Positions 24,510 through 38,900 of a stretch of DNA of 64,000 nt are shown in pieces. Positions within the stretch are counted from its first letter, which is position 1, and every line of letters begins with the position of its first letter. The notes below the pieces were generated by a model. That model was not told the origin of the DNA and did no database searches. It saw only the letters and a program-made list of their open reading frames with translations. Source of the DNA: Rhyacichthys aspro (Eukaryota; Chordata; Actinopteri; Gobiiformes; Rhyacichthyidae); assembly GCA_036850595.1 (NCBI GenBank), contig CM072152.1, positions 10,559,640-10,623,639 on the forward strand, read 5' to 3'. Made by a program: the position numbers and the translations under genes.

Positions 24510-27500
24510 AACCAAAATATTAAAAATTATTTAAAAATATTATAAATATAATTTATTGAAATCAAACCAAAATATTATAGCACCACAATAAATACTATTT
24601 TAATCATTTACAGTTTATATGTTAACAAAATCTTCATTCTCTGTAAAAATTTATTTTTGCAATATGCACCACAATGTCTTGTAAATTTGACAGATTTTTT
24701 TTTAAGTGTACCTTTCTACCAGTGTGTGTTTGTGCACAAGGGTCTGGGGAATAGAGTAAGGCAGAGATAAGTGTGTACATTATGAGGAAGTCTTTACTTT
24801 TATCAGCCTCGACAACTTCCACTGTTTGGCATTTTCGGTCGAATTTGTCCCCTATTTTCTCACGAGTGTTATATACTTACTGTCTCTGTTGCCATGGCAG
24901 CGGGTGACCAAATCTGTTTTGCTCTGCAGCTCGGGACTCTCTCATACAGTACGGGTTTATCCTTTCCTCTCAGCCTCAGTCAGCTCTTACCTTTGATGTG
25001 TGCATTGTCTTTCATCGATAGTCTTTTGAATCATTTTGCTGCGTTCACTTCCCCAATGCCTCGTCTTGTATTAATTATGTTTGTTTTATCTCTGTGGGTG
25101 ACTGTATATTTAGTATCGGGAATGAAACAATGTTGTCATGATGTTGTAGGAATCAGAGTCCGTCATACCTCTTTGCAACTTCTTCTTCTGGTGCTTTGAG
25201 TGCATTCCAAACATCACTTGATAAAACAGATGTATACATTTGTGTAGTCTATTGGGTTATACTGCATTTTATATATCCAGCCATATATCCAGCCTAAACA
25301 ACACCACAGAAACTAATAGAGCAATAAAATGTGTTTGAAAACTTTGGTGAGCCCAGTGGAAAGCATAAAAGACAATTGAGGAGAATAGAGTTCACACACT
25401 TTAGTGAGAAAACCTTGTGGGAGTGTCTGAACCTCAGTCTGAATCAATAAGCAATGTCCTGTTATCTCCAGACCCACAGCAAACAAAATCATTTCCTGCT
25501 AGTTTTCTTTGACCTTTTTTCAGTGTGACTGCTTTGATTATTTATTTTTTTATGGATATTCACGGTCACCCATTCTGCTCATTATGTCAGCATCAGCACT
25601 TTTGAGGAACAGTGCTGTCCTGGTCTCCCTGTCCCATGTCAAAGCCTTAGTCCGCGCTAAACACCTGTCACTTTAGCTCGTCGCTCCATCCCCTTGTCAC
25701 CAGCAGCGCTCGGATTTGATGAGGCCTTGTCCCAGCTGTTTAGTGTCAAAGTGGATGAAAGAGCAAAGACTTCCATTTCACTGCGACTCAGAAACACGAC
25801 CGATATGAGACTGCACTTTGTCCTGTTGTGTTGTATCACCTCAAGGTTTGTTCAGTTAGGATGTTGGTCCAATTTACAACAATACCTATTATTTACAAAT
25901 GCAGCCTTTACAGTTTGAAAATCTCCCCGTCTCTGCAGGACTCAGGTCTGCAGGAGTATTTTTTCTTCTTTTTCCACATTCTTTACTGAACTTGAATCTT
26001 TTATAGAAAAAAGACTTGCCAAATTCATGCCAAAAAGATTACAGTGAGTAATTTGTGTGGTAATTCAATCTACCAGCATAGATAATGGATTTATCAATTT
26101 ATTTCTGTAATTGCATTAGTTATTTTAAACAGGTGTATCACCAAATGATATGCTGTGTCCTAATGATGTTGCACTAAGCTTCAATCATGAAACCTAACGC
26201 AGGGTGTCTTCACTACAAGCTTATATAAGAAATATTGAACCTATAGCAAGAAGCCAGTGAGTTTTAGGGCCAGTAGAATCTGTATCATGCTGGACCTTAG
26301 ACTGCCCCAAGCCTGGCCTGGGCTTTAGCATGGGTGGCTTTTGTAGCTGCTTTGTATGGGGCACGAAAGCTGTCAAAAGGAATGTGAAAGTTAACATACA
26401 TGTATTTTGTCTATAGTTTTTGTTTTAAGATTTTAAGATTTTGAGATTTTGTAAACTCCTGTATGAGAAAATATGATTCCAAAAGGTATAAAAAATACAA
26501 AATCACAAATATAAAGTGTATTTTGATGGTTTATGATGGTGGTTTCTTCATTATGTATCAAGCTGAAAATACATTGATTTTACAAACCGCGCATGCATTC
26601 TACCTCAAGGCGTTATTTAATACTTTATGCACTATAGATGAATATACATGCAGACATCTATCATTCACACATCTTTTTTACAGCTTTCTTACCCCTTTAC
26701 ATCTGGTGTATTGTAAGCACTTTAGTTTATTAGATGCATTGGCTGCCTGTGAACGGCGAGCGCAACAGAACAACACAGAGAATGATATTTTTCTATGAGG
26801 CTTATTTTTATATTGACGATTGGCATCGGTCCAAGTTTTAAGAAATATTAAAGTCTTAACTGCCGCTTTTTTCCAGAAAACCAGCCCATTTACAATAAAA
26901 GCTAGTTTTAGCTTCTAAGCATTGTGTATTGCCCCTATCCAATTAACAATGGTTAATAATTAAGCAGCCTCATTTCATTACATGCAGTGTGTTTTTGTGT
27001 ATGCATGCTTGTGCTTGTCTTGTGCTGTTCCAGTTTCAAGTTGGATTGCAGTTGTGAGCGCACGTTTATGACTACTGCAAATTGCTCCATGTTGGATCAC
27101 AAGACAGTTGATTGAACTACAAATCTTGGTTTAAGAAGCTAAAGTATAAACATTTATTTTAATTTATTTATTATTTAATGTATTTCTGATAGCGGCTACT
27201 AACTTTGACATAAGCTTCCAGTACCATATTTACTTTAAATCCACACATTCAGAATTTAACCATTAGTTACCATATAAAACAAATTTGGTATTAGAGTCAA
27301 ACCCCAGTTGCTGTCTGTGCCGAAAAGAGCTGAAGACAAATGCTATATATATATGTCTTCACATATAGACACCTGTATCAAGCTGATGATGGGTTTGGTA
27401 AAGGTCACATCATGGAGTCCACTTGTTTCAACGATAAGCCCTAGCATTTGTCAAAGTAATGGTATCAGTTATTAATAACATAACATTTTCATCCCTTCAC

Positions 27501-29574
27501 AGCAGGTAAAGGGTTAGATGGCTGTTTGTAAGTGAACCCTTTCATGATGAAAATGTGCTTACTTTAATGCACATAAGGATATTAGTTAATCTTCTTAGTC
27601 TATGATAACATCCCGGAGTGGCCGGCTATGAAGTTAACGTCTTAATACCATAAGAAGAGATTTGCCAGGCTTGGTTACAGTGTCCTGCCTTTTGCTCGAA
27701 AACCACTTTAGTTGCAGCTTCTTAAGAGCGAGCACGACATTTATTTTTGTGCTAAATATTGCTGCATCTTCTACTTAGCACCAAGGAAAGCCTCGAGCTC
27801 TGAGCCAAACATTCTGCTTTGGATAAATTCAAAAGGACAGAGCAGGGAGTTTAAAAACACCAGACGAAATTATTAATGCCCCACAACAGCAGCTTGTTTA
27901 CATGCAACAAAGAGCTGAGGAACAAATGGTATTATTCCTAAAAAAAAAAAAGAAAAAAGAAAACAACCTTCTTCTCACGCATGTCAGCACAAGGATCTAG
28001 TGTTTTTTAGAGAGGAACCTTCTTACATTTAGTGAAAAATGCTCATCTCTCTGCTTCGGTTGTGGTTGCTGTGGCTACAGAATATGTTGTAATGGAACAG
28101 AGATGGTGCTGGACTCATAAGAGCACAATAACAAGCCTATTACAGAGAAGAGTTATAAAACGTCTAAAACCAGGAAAATGGAGTGGCTCTTGCTGTGAAA
28201 TTGTTAAACATGGTTGTATTTTCTAACCTGACCTCAGAGCAAAGCGTGTCGAATCCGCAGTTGAAATAATAACAGTTGAGTACTTCGATCAAATAAATTA
28301 CTTTGACTTTTTATATGGTTAAAATTTGCTGAAACACATGGTTTTGTCTTGACAATTCGCGGCAGCTTTTAATGGAAAGCAGTTTATTTCCTGGTCAAAA
28401 TTGCTCCACCAGCTTGTAACCTAGCAACAGTAAAGACCACAGATGTTAAAACTTTCTTATTAGCATCTACAGCAGCGTCTTGGGGAGATATTGTGGATTT
28501 TAATACTTCTATCTGTCTTGGAGAACACAGGAGAGACTAATGTTAAAAAATAATGTCGTTTGGAGAGTTGATCTACAAGGAAATAATATTAGATCTTCAC
28601 ATTACAAGAGGAAGTTTTTACCTTAAAATTGATCAAAATACCCAGTGTGTAAACAACCTGACTTTAATGCAATTTATAGATTAAATAGAAAATAGAAAGC
28701 CAAGAAATCTAACGATATTAACCATAAAAGCCATCTTATTGTGCTCCGGAAAGGCAGTTTGCACAGTTCAATTTGAAAAGACTTCATATTTAAACCCCTT
28801 CTTGTCATGCGCTGCCCATAAAAGCTTTCCAGACACTTGTGTGAAGTCTGCAGACAGCCTTATTCATAATTTGTTCATGCGTACGTCACAGAAGCGGCGG
28901 CAGTAGCGCGCTGGTGGTGTTGTGTCAGGCTATCTGTCTTCTCCAGACAGACGAGTCATGCATGCAACTCAAAATAGAGCAGCTGGCCTGCCTCTTACGC
29001 CGGGGTTGTGAGCGAGCGCCGGTCAAAGAAGAGCGGCAAGAGATATATGCGCTTAAGCTGCAGCCAGACACAGCGCTTGGCGAGAGTCGGTATCAGGCAT
29101 TCAGCAGAGGCGAGACGTACTGTGCTGAAAATAAGAGGGCGATAGAGAGACAGTCGGTGACAGGCAAACTGGAACAACATGATGGGCGTCTGGAGGAATC
29201 CCTGCAGTCTCTCCTTTCCAGTGGTATAATCACAAAAAAAGAGGAAACCTTAGAGGAAAACACACTGCCAGATTTCAAACGGCATTCTAAAGGCGTCTGT
29301 ATCTTTTTTCAAAGTGACAGTAGCATCTTCATTACTGTCGCTCCAGCTACCCACCTGGGCCCATCACTATAGGCTTCTTATTCTAAACTAAGTCTTCCTG
29401 GCCAAGCTCATATATTTTGATTTGTTATGATGTTATATGATGAGGAACATGGATGTCAGTCAATGGTAAATTTTTGCTAGGTAGTTTATGGTAGTCAGAT
29501 TTACATATAATATTTATGGAAACTGGTCCAATCTACTTCAAAACTTACAGGACTTTATGATATACTTTTCATAA
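24510..29574. other. intronic stretch with no confirmed gene
   Basis: No exon or transposon recognised apart from the open, CpG-retaining segment near 28880-29372 listed separately. An A/G-rich run lies at about 27940-27962. Confidence 0.45.
28962..29372 (+). other. open reading frame of unknown status
   Basis: From the ATG at 28962 the frame is open for 136 codons. The peptide is rich in charged residues, with no domain, signal peptide or membrane segment that I recognise. The surrounding DNA (about 28880-29220) keeps more CpG than the nearby intron, and TACGTCA, a CRE-like site, lies at 28882-28888. By a rough estimate, a frame this long is expected about once by chance in 64 kb of this composition, so openness alone proves little. 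It could be a chance ORF, an unknown exon or a conserved noncoding element. Confidence 0.15.
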
Positions 29575-29582
29575 TTTTTATC

Positions 29583-29903
29583 TGGGGCTGTGCAGTTAAT
29601 CGTTTTTTTGAATTTCAATTTTAGCTCTCAACGATCACAAAACCTATGTAGTTTTTATTTATTACTTGTTACTTGTTTTCCACTACATTGTTGATCTTAT
29701 TTATTTATCTTAATTATTATTTCTGTTTATTTTTGAAGTTATTTATTTATACGTTTGAACATATTTATTTTAAGGAGAATTCACTGTTTTGTTCAATAAA
29801 TCCCACATAATAACAAAGTCAATGAGTAATCGTGTAAAATTATCGTGATTTCAATAATGACCAAAATAATTCTCATGATTTTTTCTGTAATCGAGCAGCC
29901 CCA
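29583..29903 (+). mobile_element. hAT-like MITE, copy 1
   Basis: A 321-bp AT-rich element whose left end tggggctgtgc is mirrored by the right end gagcagcccca. It shares its whole length with a second copy at 61316-61638 in the same orientation, including long near-identical blocks in the middle and right half. The 8-base flanks (ttttattc and ctttcatc) match at 5 of 8, so any target duplication here has decayed. There is no coding capacity. The hAT assignment rests mainly on the clearer 8-bp duplication at copy 2. Confidence 0.7.
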
Positions 29904-29911
29904 CTTTCATC

Positions 29912-32900
29912 AACCTCGGTACACTTTCAAACTAGTCGATCGTCACATTGTGAGCAGTGACACCCCTCCATCATTAATTAAGACATTAGCTGATAGACAA
30001 ATAGAGGCATCAGGTGGCAGATTTCCATACAGATAATGAAAACTATTGGCAGAGTGAGGTATTTCGTGAGCTCTTTGCCGAAGTGAGGACACGCTAAGCA
30101 CTGCGGAGCTCAGGGCCACAGGTGTTGTGACAACCAGCGGCCGCTTGATCAATTAGGACAGTAAATAACCCCCCACAAACTCCTGCCGGGGGCCGCCTTA
30201 GTCGAACGTCGATTCTCCGTGTGCGATCACATCACAGCTGATTATTTGAAGAGCCACAACCTTCCGTTCCACAAATCTTTTAAAAGCTTGCTCTTTATCC
30301 AAACTACCACACTGAATAACTGCAGGTATTGATCACTGATTTGGACAGAGTTATTGTATGAAGATGAGTTACGATGGAAATATTGGACATGGTCACTTCT
30401 CTGCAGATATGAAATGAATTTTACTCCTCCCTATCTCTTTCTCACTGTTATCTGTGACATTCTTTAGAGACATTTTTTGTTTCATATTCATACATATTTA
30501 TCTTGAAGCAAAGTGATGCCCTAAATTTGAACAGCTTAAAAGGATGAAAAGAAATTGTAATGATTGTAGTATTACATTAGTTTAACTGCTTTGAATAAGT
30601 GCTTCAGAAGTGCTCACAATACGGTCAGACTGGGCAGAAAAGAGAAAGAGCCAGGCCCATTGGCCCCTCACTGGGTCCACCTGGAGTGTGCTGGGCTCTC
30701 ACCCAGAGGGAAAACGATGGCAGCTACTGAATGAGCAGATCCATTTGTAAAAATGGTTTGTGTTTGCACAGGTGCTTTTGGAATTGGTCCAGTCTCTTCA
30801 GTGTCCATTTTTAAAATTTAAACCTCTTTCAAACCCTCATGTGCACAACTTTTGGCACATATTTTTCTCATCTTGAGTGGGCATCTGACTGGAGGAAGAG
30901 AAATTTGACAGCAGGTCTACACTGAAAGTGTGCTTCGGTGAAATACTGTTCTAATCATTATTGCTATCGAAGGGAATCCAGAATTGTAAAGCAGCAGCGT
31001 CACGTCACTGTTCAACTGACTCGCCATTTCACATTGTACAGTTCCTCTGTGCAGTTGAGCAGAATTTCTTTCCACCTACAGACTCACTCGTGTCACTTTG
31101 TTCCTTTTGACTCTATTCATAAGGAAAGTTTCTGATACCTTTTAGCTCCTCAACACAAACTGGAATGAGCTCTCTCTCTCTTGTAACCTTGAACACACTG
31201 ACCAATCACATTGTAAACAAGCTGCCTGCCATTATAGACATGTTTGTTATTACTTTGCAGGCTGACACTCTCAAGTAATAACATCAGTGCTATGGCGATT
31301 GTCTCTCTTTGGGGCAGACAGCAGACTAATTGGTCCCTTCTCCACTTGAGTCGATGTTCCAGGAGCTGGGCATAATCTCATTAGGCTGAGGCAAACAGAG
31401 GCTGCCGGCTGTGTTGGGACTGCAGGAAGTCCCCTCAACCGTGTTGAGCTGGCCAGCAGTGAAAATCCTCCTATAGAGACCTCTGGGCAAATGAAATGGC
31501 AGCGAGGGTTATCACGCTGTCAGCTGTGCACATACATACATCTGTGTCTATTTGTGCAGCTATCCAAATATTGTGCAGCCATTAACAGTACAAAAGTGGA
31601 CTGAGTCTGACATTGCTGACGACAAAGTTCATTTGGAGCCATCAGTTCAAGAAGACTGGCCTCTGAAAAGGTCAAACACTAAAAGTATATTTGACATTTG
31701 GCCACATTATCTTACTCTCCCTAACCTCTGTATGCAAATGCTTTCAGAATTATAATATTGAAATGAATTACATCAGTAACAAGTGTTGTGTTTTATTTCA
31801 GATGAAATTTCACCAAAGCAAAGTCTTTCAAAAAATAACCCTTTATACCCCCACATTTTCTTCTCATAATTGTTCTTGAAAAAAGGCTTTTTGTGAAAAC
31901 AGTGTTACAATTAGTTTGAATTTAGATAGTCAGCAAGTACAATCCAAAAGTTTTCTGAGAATAAAATGAATAATTGTATAGAGAATCTTCTATACCCAGC
32001 TTCTAGATTCTGAAGTAAAACACTTTGGAAACAGTGTGTCACAATAGAGAACAGAACTTGTGCAGACAATAGCAGCATGTAGACAGCAAAAGATGGCACA
32101 ATTCATCTCTTATGCATGTTAGCCCAAACGGAAGATCTGACTTATGTCTTGACAAATTATAGAGAGATGTGTGTGCTGTCATGCACATCCCTACTGTTTC
32201 TTCTGCTGGAAAGTACAGCCTATAAAGGATCACCTTGAGTGGCAAATACCTTCACCATAGAGACACTCAGAAAGAAGCACTCAGCCTGACAATTGTTCCT
32301 TCTGACAGTTCCTCAGTCTTAAGATATAGAGGCACTTTTTTCACCAATCTCTATGTAATTTATTCCTTCCATATATCTGTGAACACACTCATCTATAAAT
32401 ATTGAATGTGTTTTGTAAACTGCATACTCCTCTCTCTTCAGCCCAGAGTGCTGTTGCCACCAATCACTGAGAGATAACCCCAGTTCCTTTTTCTCATAAA
32501 GCTTATCAGCATTCCCTGCATCTGAAGCTATTGCAATGTCAGGAAAAGCAAATCATCATAATCATTGATCATCCCCTCATCCTCAGCCAACAGGTCTGAC
32601 TAAGTACTCTGTTGAAGCTATTAAGGTACTTGTCAACAGCTATTTGCAGACTGTGCCGCCTTTGGCTTTCAACCTAATAAGCCTTGATAGGAGCCTGTGG
32701 ACGCACACGCGAGATCTGCTCCTCGCCTCCATCATACAAGGGCATTAAATGTCTGTTTATCATCACCTGCCTGTGCGCTTAGGCATGAATCCATCTTGTT
32801 TTTAATTGATCGGGCTCTTATAGGAAACAGTGTTAATAACCTAGTGTTCACTCTGTAGGTCATCAGCCCCATTAAAACAAGCAGAGGACTCTGGCAATAA

Positions 32901-35900
32901 GTTATCGGACTCATTAGACTTCTTTTCCTGGGATAGCTAGAGTGGACTCTTCTGCTTCATTTCAGCTCACATGAAAAGGCAAATGATGTCAGATTACCAA
33001 AAAGATTCCCTGCAGTCCATTTTATCCCAGCTATCCCTCTATCAAAGCTGCTGCCAAAGCGATGCCACCTTAACGCGTCTTATCAATCTCAACTATCATT
33101 ACAGTCTGAACCCCTCTGGTCTCCCTCAACAGACAATTTGCAGTCATCACTCAAACTATGGCTTCTTCAATCGTGCATCCAACAATAAAAGAGAACACCA
33201 AAAATCTAGACATAATGCCTCGTTCCAAATTATTTTAGTTGTGCTTTTTGTTTTCCTCCCGTGTATATTTTAGCCCAAAACACTTTTGACTTTATCCACC
33301 CACCTCTGTTGTTTGAGGTAGTCATGGATGAATGCAGCGTAAACACTTCTGGCCGACAGTCGTCAAACAAAGCTGAGCGCAGGCCGCAGCAGTCTGGCTG
33401 TTTGAGGAGGGGCGATAAGGAGTGGGAGGCATTGTGTTACTAACAATTATTATATATTCAGCATTGCTTATTAAGCTTTTATTGAATGAGTGTATTTAAT
33501 TGCCACTGGGCCAGACTCACAAAGTAGATTGATAGAGTCCTGTCTGGCAAAACAATTGGAGCCAAAAGATGCTACGTGACAACTAACACAACAAGCTCAT
33601 GAAATAAAGAGGAGGCCATCAGACCTGCATTTATAATACAGTTTACTTAAATAATAGTGTGTCTATACTCCAGGGATGCTCCAACCAACTTACCCATAAC
33701 TGAGGTATAAAGTTTAAGCTAATGCACAGACCTTGTTGTGGCATATATCAATCAGTCCTCTTGATTGGCCTTCTCACTGCAAACAGATCAGCACTAGGGA
33801 GCCTCCAGATAAACATGGTATACACTTGATGAAGGGAATTAAAAGATATCCCAGAGAAGTGATGTCGGGGGTAGAGCTGTAATGCAGACATCATTTGATT
33901 AATTGCTTTGCTCTCAGTACATTTACATTGTCCTCTGCAGTATTGATTTGCTTCTCCTTGTGTTTCTAATTAGCCACCTACTGTATATTAATTATGGTGC
34001 CAGTGTGATTGACCTTCTATACTGTCTTCATAGGAGACTACTCACATACACTGGGATTTGCTTTTCCCTTCTGTTTCACAACTGTGTGGTTACCATGGTA
34101 ACTACAGTCTTATCACACTAAACATGGGCAATATTTAAGCTCCGATGTTTATTGGAAAAACTCAGGGTTTGCTACCCGAAGCAAACTTGTTCACTCACAC
34201 ATCTTTATTGTTTGTTAATTACTGCTTGTCAGACTAATTGTATTGTGTACACAATTTCCTTATTATGACATCTTGTTCAATTAAAATGTAAGGAAAATAA
34301 GTGCCTTATTGTGTTAAAAAAGCTTTACTGCAATCAGTCCTTGGCAAAATCAAGAGTTTGAATGATAGAGTAGACACAGTGTTAAGGTATTGGAATCAGT
34401 GGAACTGCACTGTTACCTCTGTGAAAAAACTATTAAGTTTTAGGCTAGTCTTTTTTTAATAGCTATTATAAAGATGGACAGGAATCTGGCTGAGAAAGAG
34501 AGGAATGACCTAAAACTACAGCATTCTGACCCAATTCTTTCTAAAAAAGTGTCAGACAGTACAACAGTGGGCATTTATACGCGTGTATCAAGAAATGAGT
34601 AATACTGGCCAAATGACACCCTTTTGATGGTTGGTCACGGCTCATATTACTGCTGTCTTCTTGTGTTTGTATCACTGTCGTCACATTCGATTGCCGATAG
34701 TGCTGTTTGTTGACTAGTGCTGTTGTCAGATGGTGCAGTAATTAGTTGGAACATCTGCATTAATTGACTCAAAACACAACGTTTGTTCACATATTTGAGA
34801 TTTTACAAGTGCTTGAGGAGCGGTGAAAGATATTGATCTAAATAAAGTTATGTCCTCGCCAGTTTGACCATCTGCTACTGTCTCCTGGGCTCTGACTGGG
34901 CCACACTGCAGCACCAGCACACGTGTGTTGGTGCATTGGCTTTTTAAAGCTTTTAATTATATGGGTTCTTCTATAAACAGTAGGTATTTCTGAGCGACCT
35001 TTCCACCTATTTGCTCAGCTCAGTGGCAGAATCTTTCCTATAGACACTCTAGTGCAGAGGCTCAGTGGCTTTTTGCATAAAGTTTTCTATTTCTATAATG
35101 GGCAATTGTGTTTGTCTTGAGGCAGTAAAAGATGCTGTTGATGTTAAAAAAGTATACTCAGTCAGACTTAAGGAGATGAAAAAAAAAAGCTTACAGATTA
35201 TCTTACTGTTTTTCAAAGATTATCCCCGAGAAGCATAATAAATCTTTCAATATTACTCGCAGTCATGTCTGTCTGTGAAGTCTTTTGTGAAACTTGCTTA
35301 TGAATCTACTCACACAGCACCATTATTTAAAGGGGAATTATAAATAATTATATTGCATCATTCAAATCTGAAATTATTCATACAGCAGAGTGCTTGTATA
35401 ATAACAAAGATGGAGCCCTTTGCTGGCACGACAAGAGGCTGATCAGTGCCTCAGTGCTCAGACGCTTATTATATCCCGTTCAAATTAATAATCACAATTA
35501 CTCTAAATAAATGCAGTTCAGTGATCAAAATGTAAACGCTACACAAACAGGAAAGAGAGTCGATAACCAACGATGGCTTATGGATTCGTAATTATTAGAG
35601 ACTTAGCATAGAATCACTTTAGTACCCGGGTCACTGAAAGCATGGCGTGTTTGTGAGCACTCAGGGGAGTCTCCTGCATCATGAGTTACTTAACGTCAAT
35701 CGAACTCATGCAAATCACACTCCCTCAATACAAAGACCGCTATTTAAAAGCGAGTGAGACCAAAGGCACTGAAGTAATAGCACCACAAACGTTGTCGGTA
35801 CACGTTTTCCTTGCAACACATTCTTTTAAGTTTGTATGCTGTCTGTTTTTCTTCACTAATTCTTGCAAGCAATGAATAAGATGTTCGAAGATTTTTTAGC

Positions 35901-38900
35901 TAACTTGTTTGCACCTGCTTTAGCTGGTTATCTGCGAGACAATCTTCAGTGCAATAAATAGTATAAGATCGTTAACCCAAGACTGTCATTAGGAAGTGAT
36001 GTCAAGTGGTCCTTTTGTTTTAAAGTTAATGCACAGATGCTTAAATATGACGATGACCTTTGGGTAACAAGAGTCAATATTGCCTCTCCTGCTGCTGCCA
36101 GGGAGATGTGCACAGATACGGTCTCTTTTGTTCACAGGATTTACAAGCTATTATACTGTAGTTCCAAACTTTCAGCTGCCTCATGGTGAAATGAAGCGCT
36201 GTTAAAAATACCAACCCACAAAATTTTGAATGCATATTAATTTGTTCAGGAAAATCAAAGCCAAGTGCTCATTATAGAAGATGAACTGAGTTGAGTCCGA
36301 TTTTCCATGTACAGCCCTACCTCCAAAAACCTGAATTCATACCTTGTTTTGTGTTGTTTTGCTGTAGTCATTATTTTTGTTAAAATACAATGGTGCCCTT
36401 CAATGTACATTTTTCTTCTTCTAGTGATATGCCACTATTACACTTTTAACACTGGTTGCTAACAGGTACATTCTGAACAAGCTACATGTTGAAACATTGT
36501 TATTTTGAATGTCTATTAAGCACAAAATCCTATGATCCTGTGGGGCTGTATCGGAGTCTTGTCAGGCCTTCGTTTATGCTGCTTGTTGGACCAATTTGTG
36601 GCCAGCATTAGGCTTTCATTACAGCTCTCCCAGCGCACGCACACCTTGTAAGATGGGACTTAATTAAGTTTATGCTTTTCCTGGCAGAGCTAAGGGCTGG
36701 CTGCCTGCTCATGCTGCTGCTGATTGTTGATTTATGTTGAGTCCTCAAGGACAATCTGCTTCTTCTGCCACAGCGCACAGGGCACAAAATAAATTCTAGT
36801 TCACAGCCAGCTGTTTGGGGATCAGATCTGCAGACAACCAGCTCTGTATGCATCCTTTTGCCCTCGTTTCAAAAGACTTCAATGAATTAACTAAAGTTAC
36901 CAGCGCTTGAACTTCTAGTGAATGTACACTATTTCACAAGTGCACTTTGAAGACCAGCTAGGCTTTCAGCAATTTCCCAGCCATATTTATATCACTTGTG
37001 TTCTTAGCAGACACAATCCAAGTGTGTCAGTTCGAGTTTCGTAAAATTTCTTTGTTAACCGAGAACGTTTATCACTGATCACCTGAAGCTGGAGGCCATT
37101 ACAAAGACACTTGATCTACACTTGGCCACTTCAAACACTTCTGGGAAATATGAAGGTTATTTGTTAAAAGTCTCACACACTGACATTCAAGGTGCAGAAG
37201 CTTTATAATGTTACCTCTAGGCTTTTGTGAATGTGGCACATAACTCCGTGAAATGCCTCTTTACGTAATAAGGACAGATTTTTTGGTGTGAATGTGCCCG
37301 TCTTTGCCCTATATCTGTTTGGATGCAGCATTTCCGCACGGGCCTGCTTTTGGTTCATTATAAAGAAAAAGACATTTGTCTGCGCCGCGCTCCTCTTTGA
37401 TGTGCACTTCCCTCGCTGTCAGCCACAATAAATGAGATTCATCTGAGAAGCCGAGCAAGACAAATAAATCCAATAAGGTTTTGTCACTCAGCCTGTGTGT
37501 CCTTTAGTGACATCCACTCCTTTCTCCTCGTGCCCTCACTCCCTTTGTGCTTTTCGATCTCACTCATCTGCCTTCCACTTCATACCTGCTCCGTCTGTAC
37601 ACTCTCAGCCACTCCCCGGTGAAGTATGACAATTATTTACCTTTTCAGCTGGAAAACTGTAGCTTGCTTTAGTAAACAAATGCACCCTTCCCTTGCCTGT
37701 CAACTCGGGGAACCCTAAAATCCTAGTTTCCACCAAGCATTACTGCTCAGTTCTGTTTGCCAATGTTTATTTATGTTTTCAATGTAAAAAAAAAATTAGA
37801 GAGAAACTAAGGTAAGTGTATTGTCCCATTTATTTTCTGCTCTCTTTTATATCAGATAATAAAGGGTGGACTTGCTGCACTTTGACTGGCTGTGTTTATA
37901 CTGATAGAAAGCATGTCTCTATGTCAAAGTGACATGGAGTATCTGCTCAGAGGGTGGTCTTTGTCGAGGAAAGAGGTTATTTTAATTTCAGAATTATTAT
38001 AAAAGATGACTTTAGACTTAGAGTCTACTCTACCTGATTTTCTTTTTCCCTGTCTCAGACCACCACTCTACCCCAAAAGTAAACGTTTCCATTTTTTTAT
38101 TTTAAAAAAAGGTAAAACGGCACCAATGCTAATACGTTACATTAAGTGTAGAGCTTATGTGAAACTTTCAGCTTTGCAGTTTACCATTGTAGACTGTAGC
38201 AATCCTGTAATTATCTCCGTCTCGTTAAAAATATTGCATTTATGCAACATTTATCCATGTTTAATTTGCTGCCCATTACTCTATTTTTATCTTTTTGAGC
38301 TGTTTTGTTGTACATAAAATGCATTTTGCAATTAAATAATCCATTTTCTTGGTTTATTTCCTTGATCCTTCGTTGTCATCAGTATCAACCAATGGGAGCG
38401 CTTCTTTTACCGGAAGTGAGCTGTGATTGGCCAAAAATCATTCTCATCTACTTAAATCCTTAATTGTAAATCCTAGATCACGTCTTTAGGTCATTTTTTT
38501 TCACAGATGATTCCCATTACAATAAGCTGGTGATTAAAACTTTCAAACTAAATGCAACAGTAAAAATTAAAAAAAATCAGGTAATGTACTTTTAATGTTT
38601 ATGATTTTATGGCTATGTATTTAGAAGTTAAAAGTGTTGCTTTAAATTAGAGATGTCCGCTTTGTACGGATCACATCAAAACACATCAAATTTGTGTCAT
38701 ATATCAATAAAACTGCCTGGTATGACACACTGCACTGTAAACAGACATCAAATGTTGTCATGCAGAACTTTGCTGTGCCAAACTGAATCTTGGTGTGAGA
38801 AAATGAAGAAAAAAAACCAGTGGGCTAAGCTACAGTACTGTTCCTGTTTAAAATGACCTATGTATAGCCTAAATGCTCCAGTCTCAATGCTCTGGCACGT

